Assembly: GCA_021296235.1 (NCBI GenBank)
Contig: JAGWAS010000002.1
Coordinates: forward strand, 1-64,000
Direction: 5' to 3'
From: Paracoccaceae bacterium
Lineage (GTDB): Bacteria > Pseudomonadota > Alphaproteobacteria > Rhodobacterales > Rhodobacteraceae
Length of the DNA stretch: 64,000 nucleotides
The position numbers and the translations under genes were made by a program. Of the stretch, positions 37,036-45,633 are shown in pieces (position 1 is the stretch's first letter; each line of letters begins with the position of its first letter). The notes under the pieces were generated by a model, which saw nothing but the letters and a program-made list of their open reading frames with translations, searched no databases and had not been told where the DNA came from.

Positions 37036-37278
37036 CTACTCCTTTGCCTTGGTTGTCAGCGCCAATGCATGCAACTCGCCGTTCGGGCCATTCATCTTGC
37101 CTTTCAGTGCGGCATAAACGGCTCTCTGTTGTTGCACTCTGTTCATTCCCTGAAAGCTCGAATCAATGACTTCTGCCGCGTAGTGGTTTCCGTCGCCAGC
37201 CAGATCGGTGATCGTAACGCTGGCTTCAGGGAATGCATCCTGAATCAGTTGCTTGAGTTCCAATGCTTCAATTGGCAT
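37036..37278 (-). CDS. bolA: BolA family protein
   Basis: An 80-residue BolA/IbaG-like protein. DLAGDGNHYAAEVIDSSFQGMNRVQQQRAVYAAL contains the conserved FxGxxxVxxHRxVy-like region and an H in GDGNHY that can ligate an iron-sulfur cluster. It is the natural partner of the CGFS glutaredoxin encoded immediately after it. The short form resembles IbaG more than classic BolA. Confidence 0.9.
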   Translation of the reverse strand: MPIEALELKQLIQDAFPEASVTITDLAGDGNHYAAEVIDSSFQGMNRVQQQRAVYAALKGKMNGPNGELHALALTTKAKE

Positions 37279-37362
37279 GCCGCTGACTCTCCCATTCTAG
37301 TGATCCAGTTTATCGCGTCGGGAAGAAGGGTTCAACAATCAAGCGGCAAATTGGGTTGCCTT

Positions 37363-38256
37363 CTAACCGGCGGTGCCGTGCTTGCGATATTCCTTGGCTT
37401 CTTCGAGGACAAAATCGCGAAATGCCTGGATGCGTTTGGAACTGCGAAGCTCGATCGGGTAGGCGAGGTAAACGGGTATCTCGGTTGACTTGGTGTCGGG
37501 CAACACCGGTACCAATTCAGCGTGATGCTCGACAAGATAGTCCGGCAGGATGCCGACCCCCAAATGGTGAATCACGCCCTGCAGAACACCATAGTAGTTG
37601 TTGACGGTGAGGTTTGAGGAAATGCCGTCCCTAAACAGTTCCTCAATGAAACTCGCGCCCGCCCCGGGCTCGTTCCGAAAGTTCTGGCAGATTAACCTGT
37701 GTCTTCGGAGATCGTGCATGTCCGAGGGGTTGCCGCAACGTTCCAGATATTCGCGGGTTGCATAGAGGCCCATCCTCACATTCAAGAGTTTGCGTCTGAT
37801 CAGGTCGGCCTGCGATGGCTCTTTCATCCGAATCGCAAAATCAGCCTCGCGCATCGGAAGGTCAAGGATGCGCTCCTCAAGCATGAGGTCAATCGTGATT
37901 TCGGGATGGCGCCTGTAAAGGGATTCCAACCTTGGAGCCAGCCATAGTGTCCCGAAACCGACAGTTGTTGTTACACGCAATACGCCGAATACTTCCTCTT
38001 TGGAGTCCTGAATGCGCGCAACAGCAAATTCGAGACGTTTCGACATGGCTTCGGTTGCATCGTAAAGCAATTCTCCCTGTTCCGTCAGAATCAGGCCCCT
38101 TGCGTGGCGATGAAACAGCGTTGTTGACAGGCTGTCTTCAAGTGCCTTGATCTGTCGGCTTACCGCCGATTGGTGCAAATGCAGGGACTCCCCGGCACGG
38201 GTTAAGCTGCCTTCCGTTGCCACCGCCCTGAAAATGCGCAGTTTGTCCCAGTCCAT
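37363..38256 (-). CDS. LysR-family transcriptional regulator
   Basis: A 297-residue LysR regulator. The N-terminal helix-turn-helix is clear (WDKLRIFRAVATEGSLTRAGESLHLHQSAVSRQIKALED), followed by a periplasmic-binding-like effector domain. It is divergent from the large 2-oxoacid:ferredoxin oxidoreductase gene, 139 bases apart, so that gene may be its target; a very similar LysR is found in many alphaproteobacteria, sometimes beside trxB, so it may instead have a broader role. Effector unknown. Confidence 0.85.
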   Translation of the reverse strand: MDWDKLRIFRAVATEGSLTRAGESLHLHQSAVSRQIKALEDSLSTTLFHRHARGLILTEQGELLYDATEAMSKRLEFAVARIQDSKEEVFGVLRVTTTVGFGTLWLAPRLESLYRRHPEITIDLMLEERILDLPMREADFAIRMKEPSQADLIRRKLLNVRMGLYATREYLERCGNPSDMHDLRRHRLICQNFRNEPGAGASFIEELFRDGISSNLTVNNYYGVLQGVIHHLGVGILPDYLVEHHAELVPVLPDTKSTEIPVYLAYPIELRSSKRIQAFRDFVLEEAKEYRKHGTAG

Positions 38257-38395
38257 GATATGCGGCCCATCTGTCCGGCGACGCCTTCATCCTCGACGCC
38301 CCCTCTGCTCGTTCGCAAGCGTCAATAGCGCTTTCTTTTTGCTCTTGAATTGCTATACCCAAAAGTCATTCGGATGTGAACGGTTGGGGACTGCA

Positions 38396-41300
38396 TTGAG
38401 TGAAAGACAACCCCGGCTTTCAGACAGATTTGATCTTTCCTGCACAAATGTGCTGCTCAACGGGACGCAAGCATTGGTCAGACTTGTGCTTGAGCAGGCC
38501 TCGCGGGATGATTCAACCGGCCTGAGAACCGCCGGCTATGTAACTGGCTATCGCGGGTCGCCGCTCGGTGCGGTCGACATGCAAATGGCTCGCGCCAAGC
38601 CGCTGCTTGAAGAGTCAAACATTCTGTTTGCGCCTGCCATCAACGAGGATTTGGCCGCGGCAGCGCTGTGGGGAACACAGCAAGCCGAATTGCGCAACGA
38701 GGGCCTCCAGGACGGTGTGTTCGGGTTGTGGTATGGGAAGGGACCCGGCGTTGACAGGTCTGGCGATGCGCTCAGGCATGCAAACATGGCAGGAACCTCC
38801 CGTTTTGGCGGCGTTGTGATGGCGCTTGGTGACGATCACACCGGGGAAAGTTCAACTACGCTGCATCAGTCCGAATTTGCGCTGATGGATGCCCGCATTC
38901 CGGTACTTGCGCCCGCAGGTGTGCAGGAATTGTTGGATTTCGGACTCCTGGGGTTTGGTCTTTCAAGATTTTCAGGGAACTGGGTTGGCCTCAAGTGCAT
39001 GAAGGAAACCGTTGAGTCGACCGCCGTTGTCGATTGCCGACCGGAAAGGTTGACGATCAACATTCCGGAATTTGACATGCCGGAAGGGGGGCTCAACATC
39101 AGGCTGATCGACACGCCAAGGGAGCAGGAGGCGAGGGCCATTGACCACCGGGGCCGCGCCGCCGAGACGTTTTGGCAGGTTAACCGCGTTGATCGGCGGG
39201 TTCTTGGCAAGCCCGGTGCCAGAATTGGTTTCATGTCCGCCGGGAAGAGCTGGCTTGACCTAACCCACGCGCTCGATCTTTTGGGAATTGGGCAATTGGA
39301 GGCCGAAATGCTCGGTCTGACCACCTACAAGGTCGGCATGACCTGGCCCTTGGAACAGGTGGGGGTTCGGGAATGGGCCAAAGGCCTTGATCTGATCGTG
39401 GTTGTTGAGGAGAAACGGAAGCTTATCGAGATCCAAGTCAGGAACCTGGTTTCAACCCTCTGCGACAAGCCACGTGTTCTGGGACGATATGACGGAAGCG
39501 GAGTCGAGCTGTTTCCAACCAAATATGCGCTTGAACCGTTGTGGATTGCTCGAAAAATTGGTGAGATTCTCGAAAGCGAGGAACGTGTTTCCGAACAGGT
39601 TGCCGCAAAATTCGAATCACTGCGACAGTTGCCAGCCGGAGGAAATGAAGAGGATTTGGCGGTTCGAATGCCTTACTTTTGTTCAGGCTGCCCGCACAAT
39701 ACCTCAACGCGAATTCCGGAAGGTTCCCGCGCCTATGCAGGAATTGGTTGCCACTACATGGTGCAGTGGATGGATCGGGATACCGTCGGATTCACCCACA
39801 TGGGCGGTGAGGGCGCCAATTGGATTGGGGAAGCACCGTTTTCTTCCCGGGGGCATGTGTTTCAGAACATCGGGGACGGAACCTACAACCATTCCGGCGT
39901 CATGGCGATCAGGGCTGCCGTCGCATCTGACGTAAACATGACATACAAGATCTTGTTCAATGATGCCGTGGCAATGACCGGCGGGCAGGGCAATGACGGC
40001 GGCTTGACCGCCGACAGGGTGGCCCATGAACTTGTTGCGATGGGACTCAAGAAGATCGTATTGATCTATGACGACAAGGAGGATGTGGATTTCGCTTCGT
40101 TTCCAGCCGGAATCGAACGGCATGAACGCTCCAAACTTGATATTGTTCAAAGACAATTACGTAAAATCAAAGGCGTAACCGCAATAATTTATGTGCAAAC
40201 CTGTGCCGCCGAAAAGAGGCGCAGGCGCAAGAGGGGAACTTACCCCGACATCGACAAGCGGATATTCATCAACACCGACATATGCGAGGGGTGCGGGGAT
40301 TGCGGCATCCAGTCCAATTGCATCTCCCTCGTTCCGGTGGACACCGAATTCGGCACAAAAAGGGCTGTAGATCAGTCAAGTTGCAATAAGGATTTTTCAT
40401 GCCTCAAAGGATTTTGTCCATCATTCGTTTCACTGAAAGGCGCAAGACCATTGCAAAAAGGCAAGGTCGCACTGCAGGTTGCAGATATTCCTGAGCCGAC
40501 GTTGCCTGAGATTGACGGCACCCATAATGTCGTGATCACCGGGGTGGGGGGGACGGGAGTTGTTACGCTCGGTGCCGTGCTGACGATGGCCGCATTCATT
40601 GAAGGCAAGGGAACCGCGATGATTGAGATGGCGGGGCTGGCTCAAAAGGGCGGCGCTGTTTCCATTCACTGCAGGATCGCAGAAAGGCCGGACGACATTT
40701 CTGCGATCAGGGTGTCGGTTGGAGAATTGGACTGCCTGATCGGCGGCGACCTTGTCGTGGCGGCCGGTTCGGACATTCTTGCGACGGCGAAACCGGGACG
40801 AACTGGAGCAAGCGTGAACAATCATGAGACAATTACCGGCGAATTCACGAGGAATCCGAATCTCCGCAATTCCGGGACGGAACTTGAGCAACGCATCGCA
40901 ACGGCATGCGGAGGAAGCCGTTCGGCATTCTTCAATGCGTTCACCCTTGCACAAAGGGTTCTCGGCGATTCAATCTACTCCAACATGGTTGTCCTTGGAC
41001 ATGCATGGCAAAATGGGTTTCTGCCCCTTTCCTTCGGATCATTGATGAAGGCAATTGAGCTCAACGGAACTGCCGTCGGAAACAACAAGGCGGCATTTGA
41101 CCTTGGCCGGTGGGCAGCTTTCCATGCCGGGGAGGCCGAACTGCTCATGAAGGAAGCCGGATTGGGCGAGAATGGTGTGGGTCCCGATCCCGAAGCCTCA
41201 AGGGAGAAGCATCTCATTCAACATACCGGAGAGGAGCTTGCGCTGCGATGGCGAAGGTTGCTTGATCGCTGCCCGGTTCCGGAATTGCGGGTTGCGGTTG

Positions 41301-41806
41301 CCGAAGGATATCACAAATTGTTGGCGGTTAAGGATGAGTATGAGGTTGCCCGTCTTCACCTGTCGACCGAACTTCGCTCCAAGGCCGAATTCGCCGGGGA
41401 ATTCCGACTCACATTTCACCTTGCACCTCCGATTCTCAGCCGCATCGGCACCGATGGGCGACCGGAAAAGCGCGAATTTGGGCCGTGGGTGCTCCATGTG
41501 TTTCGTTTGCTTGCGCGGATGAAATGGTTGCGCAACACCGCGTTTGACCCTTTCAGGTTCAGCCGGGACAGGAAACTTCAGTCCGAGTTCCTGCGAATCT
41601 ACGAAAATGACATGGAGGAGGTTCTTGAACGACTGGATGAAGGCAACATCGCGGCGGCCACCGAACTCGCCCGTCTGCCGCTCTCGGTAAAGGGTTTCGG
41701 GCCCGTTTGGGAAAGCAATTACGAAGCCGCGATGAAACGGCGCAACGAACTCTTGAAGGAGATTCGCACTACTTCGGTGTTGAGTTGCCAGATTGCAGCC
41801 GAATGA
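38396..41806 (+). CDS. Fused indolepyruvate (2-oxoacid):ferredoxin oxidoreductase
   Basis: A 1136-residue single-chain enzyme that joins what archaea make as IorA and IorB. The N-terminal part binds ThDP and pyrimidine (GYVTGYRGSPLGAVD, FAPAINEDLAAAALWG), the middle has CSGCPHNTSTRIPEGS and GGEGANWIGEAPF, then a ferredoxin-like section with CxxCxxC at C630/C633/C636, C642 and further cysteines C663, C669 and C674. The last 430 residues are the gamma-type domain (ITGVGGTGVVTLGAVL). It oxidatively decarboxylates aryl or branched 2-oxo acids to acyl-CoA. I start at TTG 38396 (GGGGA upstream); the frame is open back to 38147 but that part overlaps lysR. Possibly regulated by the divergent LysR. 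Confidence 0.9.
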   Translation: MSERQPRLSDRFDLSCTNVLLNGTQALVRLVLEQASRDDSTGLRTAGYVTGYRGSPLGAVDMQMARAKPLLEESNILFAPAINEDLAAAALWGTQQAELRNEGLQDGVFGLWYGKGPGVDRSGDALRHANMAGTSRFGGVVMALGDDHTGESSTTLHQSEFALMDARIPVLAPAGVQELLDFGLLGFGLSRFSGNWVGLKCMKETVESTAVVDCRPERLTINIPEFDMPEGGLNIRLIDTPREQEARAIDHRGRAAETFWQVNRVDRRVLGKPGARIGFMSAGKSWLDLTHALDLLGIGQLEAEMLGLTTYKVGMTWPLEQVGVREWAKGLDLIVVVEEKRKLIEIQVRNLVSTLCDKPRVLGRYDGSGVELFPTKYALEPLWIARKIGEILESEERVSEQVAAKFESLRQLPAGGNEEDLAVRMPYFCSGCPHNTSTRIPEGSRAYAGIGCHYMVQWMDRDTVGFTHMGGEGANWIGEAPFSSRGHVFQNIGDGTYNHSGVMAIRAAVASDVNMTYKILFNDAVAMTGGQGNDGGLTADRVAHELVAMGLKKIVLIYDDKEDVDFASFPAGIERHERSKLDIVQRQLRKIKGVTAIIYVQTCAAEKRRRRKRGTYPDIDKRIFINTDICEGCGDCGIQSNCISLVPVDTEFGTKRAVDQSSCNKDFSCLKGFCPSFVSLKGARPLQKGKVALQVADIPEPTLPEIDGTHNVVITGVGGTGVVTLGAVLTMAAFIEGKGTAMIEMAGLAQKGGAVSIHCRIAERPDDISAIRVSVGELDCLIGGDLVVAAGSDILATAKPGRTGASVNNHETITGEFTRNPNLRNSGTELEQRIATACGGSRSAFFNAFTLAQRVLGDSIYSNMVVLGHAWQNGFLPLSFGSLMKAIELNGTAVGNNKAAFDLGRWAAFHAGEAELLMKEAGLGENGVGPDPEASREKHLIQHTGEELALRWRRLLDRCPVPELRVAVAEGYHKLLAVKDEYEVARLHLSTELRSKAEFAGEFRLTFHLAPPILSRIGTDGRPEKREFGPWVLHVFRLLARMKWLRNTAFDPFRFSRDRKLQSEFLRIYENDMEEVLERLDEGNIAAATELARLPLSVKGFGPVWESNYEAAMKRRNELLKEIRTTSVLSCQIAAE

Positions 41807-41813
41807 CCGTATT

Positions 41814-42041
41814 CTAAGCCTTCCTGATGACGAAGAGAGGCCCCCTGTCTGTTTGTTTGTGAAAAAGGAGCGTATGGCCTCGCTCGCTGCAGTAATGTGG
41901 AATGTCGACAAGTGCCGCGGGATCGTCCGCAATGACTTTCACGATATCGCCAGTTTCAAGAATTCGCATTTTCTTCTGGATGCGAAGAACCGGCAACGGG
42001 CACAACAACCCCAGCGCATCAATCTCCAGTTCTTTCGGCAT
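41814..42041 (-). CDS. TusA-family sulfurtransferase
   Basis: A 75-residue SirA/TusA-like protein. The active cysteine is C14 in LGLLCPLPVLRIQKKM, the family signature CPxPxL, followed by the ALVDIPHYCSERGH strand-helix. TusA relays sulfur for tRNA thiolation and other pathways; many alphaproteobacterial TusA-like proteins have unproven targets, so I leave out a symbol. Convergent with the oxidoreductase gene (7-base gap) and divergent from ccdA. Confidence 0.88.
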   Translation of the reverse strand: MPKELEIDALGLLCPLPVLRIQKKMRILETGDIVKVIADDPAALVDIPHYCSERGHTLLFHKQTDRGPLFVIRKA

Positions 42042-42144
42042 GGGGATCGACTAGGCAGTTGTGCATGCGATGTCCACAAAGTTGTGAATAACGCCTGTGC
42101 CAATTGGTGTTGGTTGTGTGGCAATCGATCGTTATGAGGCTGTG

Positions 42145-42894
42145 ATGCTGGGTGCTTACATCATTGACGCGGGACTTCTGGTTGGGCTCGGAATTGCCCT
42201 GATGGCGGGTTTCATCAGTTTCATCTCGCCATGCGTGCTGCCGATTGTGCCGGCCTATTTGGCCTATGTGAGCGGAATGACCTTTGCAGAACTGAAGGAT
42301 GAGCACCGCCGCCGGGATGCGATCGTCGCATCATCTTTTTTTGTGCTGGGATTGTCGACCGTGTTTGTGCTCCTCGGTATTGCAGCATCCGCCGTCGGGA
42401 TTCTCTTTCTTTCGTATCAGAAGCTTATCGGCCAAATTGCCGGTTGCGTCATCTTGGTGTTTGGACTGCATTTCCTCGGAGTTCTTCGACTTCCGTTCCT
42501 TGAACGGGAATATCGACCAGGGAGCAATTTGCGGGGCAATGGCGCGTTCGGAGCATACTTGCTCGGACTTGCATTCGCCTTCGGTTGGGTTCCCTGCATC
42601 GGCCCGGTTTTGGGTGCGATCCTGGCACTTGCCGCCCAAGAGGATTCGATGGCTTGGGGGGCGCTGCTGCTGTTTGCCTATGCAGCAGGTCTTGGGATTC
42701 CGTTCCTTATCTGTGGCGCCTTCATAGGCTGGTCCATGAAATGGATGGGTCGGATCAAGCCACACTTCCCGATATTGGAAAAGGTGATCGGACTCTTTCT
42801 GGTCGCGATGGGCGTTCTTCTTCTGTCCGGCAGATTTTCGGACATTGCGTACTGGATACTTGAGTTGGCCCCTTGGATGGCTGCCGTCGGGTAA
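42145..42894 (+). CDS. ccdA: Cytochrome c biogenesis protein CcdA
   Basis: A 249-residue inner-membrane protein of six helices that passes electrons from cytoplasmic thioredoxin to the periplasm for cytochrome c maturation. Its two redox cysteines are in ISPCVLPIVPAYL (C30) and FGWVPCIGPVLGA. ATG 42145 has GAGG five bases before; an earlier frame from 42097 is less likely. The upstream tusA gene is divergent, and sulfur/redox handling may link the two. Confidence 0.93.
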   Translation: MLGAYIIDAGLLVGLGIALMAGFISFISPCVLPIVPAYLAYVSGMTFAELKDEHRRRDAIVASSFFVLGLSTVFVLLGIAASAVGILFLSYQKLIGQIAGCVILVFGLHFLGVLRLPFLEREYRPGSNLRGNGAFGAYLLGLAFAFGWVPCIGPVLGAILALAAQEDSMAWGALLLFAYAAGLGIPFLICGAFIGWSMKWMGRIKPHFPILEKVIGLFLVAMGVLLLSGRFSDIAYWILELAPWMAAVG

Positions 42895-42899
42895 ATCCG

Positions 42900-43130
42900 T
42901 CAGATTTCGCGTGCTTGCCGAACCCGCTCAAGGACAAACACCCTGATGGATGAGGCAAGATTGGCCGAAATGTCCCTCTGAGCGTCAACCCGCGCGGCAA
43001 GCTCGTTAGTCGACAGACCTTCGGTCGAGGCAATTTCCCTGAAGGCGCTCCAGAATTCATCCTCAAGCGAAACGCTGGTCCTGTGGCCGCGAATGGTGAG
43101 AGATCGTTTTCGGATCCGGCCATGTGCCAT
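42900..43130 (-). CDS. Small ribbon-helix-helix protein
   Basis: A 76-residue protein. The segment GHRTSVSLEDEFWSAFREIASTEGLSTNELAARV is an RHH-4-type ribbon-helix-helix, a DNA-binding fold; an arginine-rich N-terminus (RIRKRSLTIRG) precedes it. ATG 43130 avoids overlap with the upstream oxidoreductase gene, whose stop is at 43141, though ATG 43172 is possible. The gap of ten bases suggests co-transcription with the two FAD oxidoreductase genes. In this class such RHH proteins also occur near fumC/sspB. Confidence 0.75.
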   Translation of the reverse strand: MAHGRIRKRSLTIRGHRTSVSLEDEFWSAFREIASTEGLSTNELAARVDAQRDISANLASSIRVFVLERVRQAREI

Positions 43131-43140
43131 TCCGAATACG

Positions 43141-45633
43141 CTACGCCCGTGTACGCCGGCCGGTCGGATCATAGATCGGCTTCAATGAGGCGTCGGCGTC
43201 AATCTTCTGTCCGGCAACATCAATTTGATAGCTTGAGGCCAGGAGTTCGGCGGCTGATTCGCCGGTGCAGGGCACGTAGCCAAGCCCGATCGCACCCTTG
43301 AGAAAATGGCCGTAACTGCCCGAGGTCAGATATCCGACGACCTGTCCGTCCCGGATGATGGGTTCATTGTGATAGAGCAGGGGTTGCGGGTTGCGCAGCC
43401 GGAACTGAACCAAACGCCGCTCAAGTCCAATCTCGCGCTTTCTCAGAATTGCGTCCCTGCCAATGAAAGATGGCTTCTTTGCATCTGTCGCAAAGCCAAG
43501 CCCCGCCTCCAGGACATGATCCTCAGTCGTAATGTCATGGCCGAAATGCCTGAAGCCCTTTTCGCTGCGGCAACTGTCCATCATGTGCATTCCGCAAAGC
43601 TTAAGGCCGAATTCGGATCCAGCCTCCAAAATGGTTTCAAAGACATGGGCCGCCATGTCGGCCCCAACATATATTTCCCACCCAAGTTCTCCGACATAGG
43701 AAATCCGATGGACCCTGGCGACGCCCATGCCGATTTCGATGTGTTGGAAAGTTCCAAACGGATTGGTGTCGTTGTCGAATTGATTCGGTGATACCGCATT
43801 CATCAACTTCCGCGAATTCGGCCCCATAACCGCCATAACAGCCTCACCGCAGGTCAGATCAGTGATCACCACGGTGAAGCCATCTGAATGCCGGCGCATC
43901 CATGCTTGGTCGGCGATCCTCGTGGCCGCGGGCGTTACCACCAGGAACACCGTTTCGGAGATCCGCGCTACCGTTACATCACCTTCGATTCCCCCGGCTT
44001 CATTCAGGAATTGTGTATAAACGATCCGCCCGACGGGAACCGAGAGGTTTGCACCGCATATTTGGTTGAGGAAGTTCTCTGCATCGGGGCCGGCAACTTG
44101 AATCTTGCCGAAGGAAGACATGTCGTAAACGCCGACATTTTCCCGGACCGCCAAATGCTCCCTTTCCCAATTTACAAACCAATTGGTTCGGTCCCAGCCA
44201 TACTCATACTCCGGTTTCTGCATGTCATCGGCAAACCAGTTTGCGCGTTCCCATCCAGCGACTTCTCCCATGACGCCGCCCCGCTCCAGCAGGTGCTGGT
44301 GCAATGGGCTGCGTCGAATTCCCCTTGCGGTAACCCGTTGGCGAAACGGGAAATGATCGTCATAGAGCAGCCCGAGCGACTCGCTTACCCTTTCAAAGAG
44401 ATATGTCTTGTTTCCCTGGAAGGGCTGCATTCGACCTATGTCGACATCGCCGAGGTCGAATGGTTTGTCTCCGTCGATTATCCAACGAGCAAGTGCCAAG
44501 CCGGCACCGCCCGCCGATTGGATGCCAATCGAATTGAATCCGGCCGCAACGAAGTAATTGTCGCGCTCCGGTGCAAGTCCAAGCAGATAGGCGGTATCCG
44601 GCGTGAAGCTCTCCGGCCCGTTGAAGAATGTCTGGACGCCTGCCGTTTCCAGAACCGGAATTCGTTCCACCGCCATTTCCAGAATTGGTTCAAATTGATC
44701 AAGATCCTCGGGCAACTGATCAAACTCGAAGGACTCCGGAATGCCGTCCATACCCCATGGTTTGGCTTGGCGCTCGAAGGCACCGACAAGAAATTTCCCT
44801 GCATCCTCCTTGTAGTAGGCACATTCATCGGGAACTCGGAGGGACGGAAGTCGGGTAAGCCCTTCTATTGGTTGAGTAACCATGTAGAAATGCTCGCAAG
44901 CGTGCAAAGGAATGTTCACGCCGGCCTTTTGCCCGAGTGAATGAGCCCACATGCCGGCACAATTGACGACATGTTCGGCTTGAATGCTGCCTGCGGCATC
45001 CTTGCCCCTCCATTCAACCGAAGTCACCCTTCTGCCACTTACCGAAAACCCTGAAACACTGACGCCTTCGAATATCTTGGCGCCCTGCCGGCGGGCGCCC
45101 TTGGCGAGAGCATGTGCAATGTTGGACGGATCGCCTTGACCGTCCTTTTCGAGGTAAACCGCGGAAACGACGCCATCCCGGTTGAGAAATGGATGGAGAT
45201 CAACCGCTTCGGACGGGGATATCTCTTCAATTTGAACCCCGAAGGCACGTGCCATCGCCGCAGATCGGGAGAGTTCCTGACTGCGGTTATGCGTCAGTGC
45301 AACCGTCATTGATCCTGTCCGCACAAATCCGGTTGCGATACCAGTTTCTGACTCCAGCTTCCCGTAGAGTTCCTGTGAGTATTTGGCGAGCCGCGTCATG
45401 TTGGCGGTGGCACGCAGTTGAGCAATGAGGCCCGCAGCATGCCAGGTTGTTCCGCAGGTCAGTTGCTTTCGCTCAAGCAGGACAATATCGCTCCAACCCT
45501 CCTTGGCCAGGTGATAGGCAACCGAGCAACCGACGATTCCACCGCCGATGATCACCACGCGCGCGCGTTCGGGAACGATGGACATCATTTCTGTTCGATG
45601 ATTCGGGTCGACGGCCTGGATATCGCCGGTCAT
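43141..45633 (-). CDS. FAD-dependent dimethylglycine/sarcosine dehydrogenase-like protein with GcvT domain
   Basis: An 830-residue two-part enzyme. Residues 25-400 are a DAO-type FAD domain: IIGGGIVG at 28-35 and TWHAAG with H65, the histidine that covalently binds FAD in this family. The second half is a folate-binding GcvT/aminomethyltransferase domain (MAVMGPNSRKLM, GELGWEIYVGADM, and a C-terminal barrel). Such enzymes oxidatively demethylate N-methylated glycines and give the one-carbon unit to tetrahydrofolate. I place the start at ATG 45633, which overlaps the upstream stop as ATGA. Substrate could be dimethylglycine, sarcosine or another methylamine. Confidence 0.85.
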   Translation of the reverse strand: MTGDIQAVDPNHRTEMMSIVPERARVVIIGGGIVGCSVAYHLAKEGWSDIVLLERKQLTCGTTWHAAGLIAQLRATANMTRLAKYSQELYGKLESETGIATGFVRTGSMTVALTHNRSQELSRSAAMARAFGVQIEEISPSEAVDLHPFLNRDGVVSAVYLEKDGQGDPSNIAHALAKGARRQGAKIFEGVSVSGFSVSGRRVTSVEWRGKDAAGSIQAEHVVNCAGMWAHSLGQKAGVNIPLHACEHFYMVTQPIEGLTRLPSLRVPDECAYYKEDAGKFLVGAFERQAKPWGMDGIPESFEFDQLPEDLDQFEPILEMAVERIPVLETAGVQTFFNGPESFTPDTAYLLGLAPERDNYFVAAGFNSIGIQSAGGAGLALARWIIDGDKPFDLGDVDIGRMQPFQGNKTYLFERVSESLGLLYDDHFPFRQRVTARGIRRSPLHQHLLERGGVMGEVAGWERANWFADDMQKPEYEYGWDRTNWFVNWEREHLAVRENVGVYDMSSFGKIQVAGPDAENFLNQICGANLSVPVGRIVYTQFLNEAGGIEGDVTVARISETVFLVVTPAATRIADQAWMRRHSDGFTVVITDLTCGEAVMAVMGPNSRKLMNAVSPNQFDNDTNPFGTFQHIEIGMGVARVHRISYVGELGWEIYVGADMAAHVFETILEAGSEFGLKLCGMHMMDSCRSEKGFRHFGHDITTEDHVLEAGLGFATDAKKPSFIGRDAILRKREIGLERRLVQFRLRNPQPLLYHNEPIIRDGQVVGYLTSGSYGHFLKGAIGLGYVPCTGESAAELLASSYQIDVAGQKIDADASLKPIYDPTGRRTRA

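Noticed and set aside
36659..37362. 6S RNA near zapA
   Set aside because: The usual position next to zapA is taken by grxD and bolA, with gaps too short for a 6S RNA.
38147..38395. N-terminal extension of the 2-oxoacid oxidoreductase
   Set aside because: The open frame overlaps the lysR gene and its upstream region; homologues begin near the TTG at 38396, which has a ribosome site.
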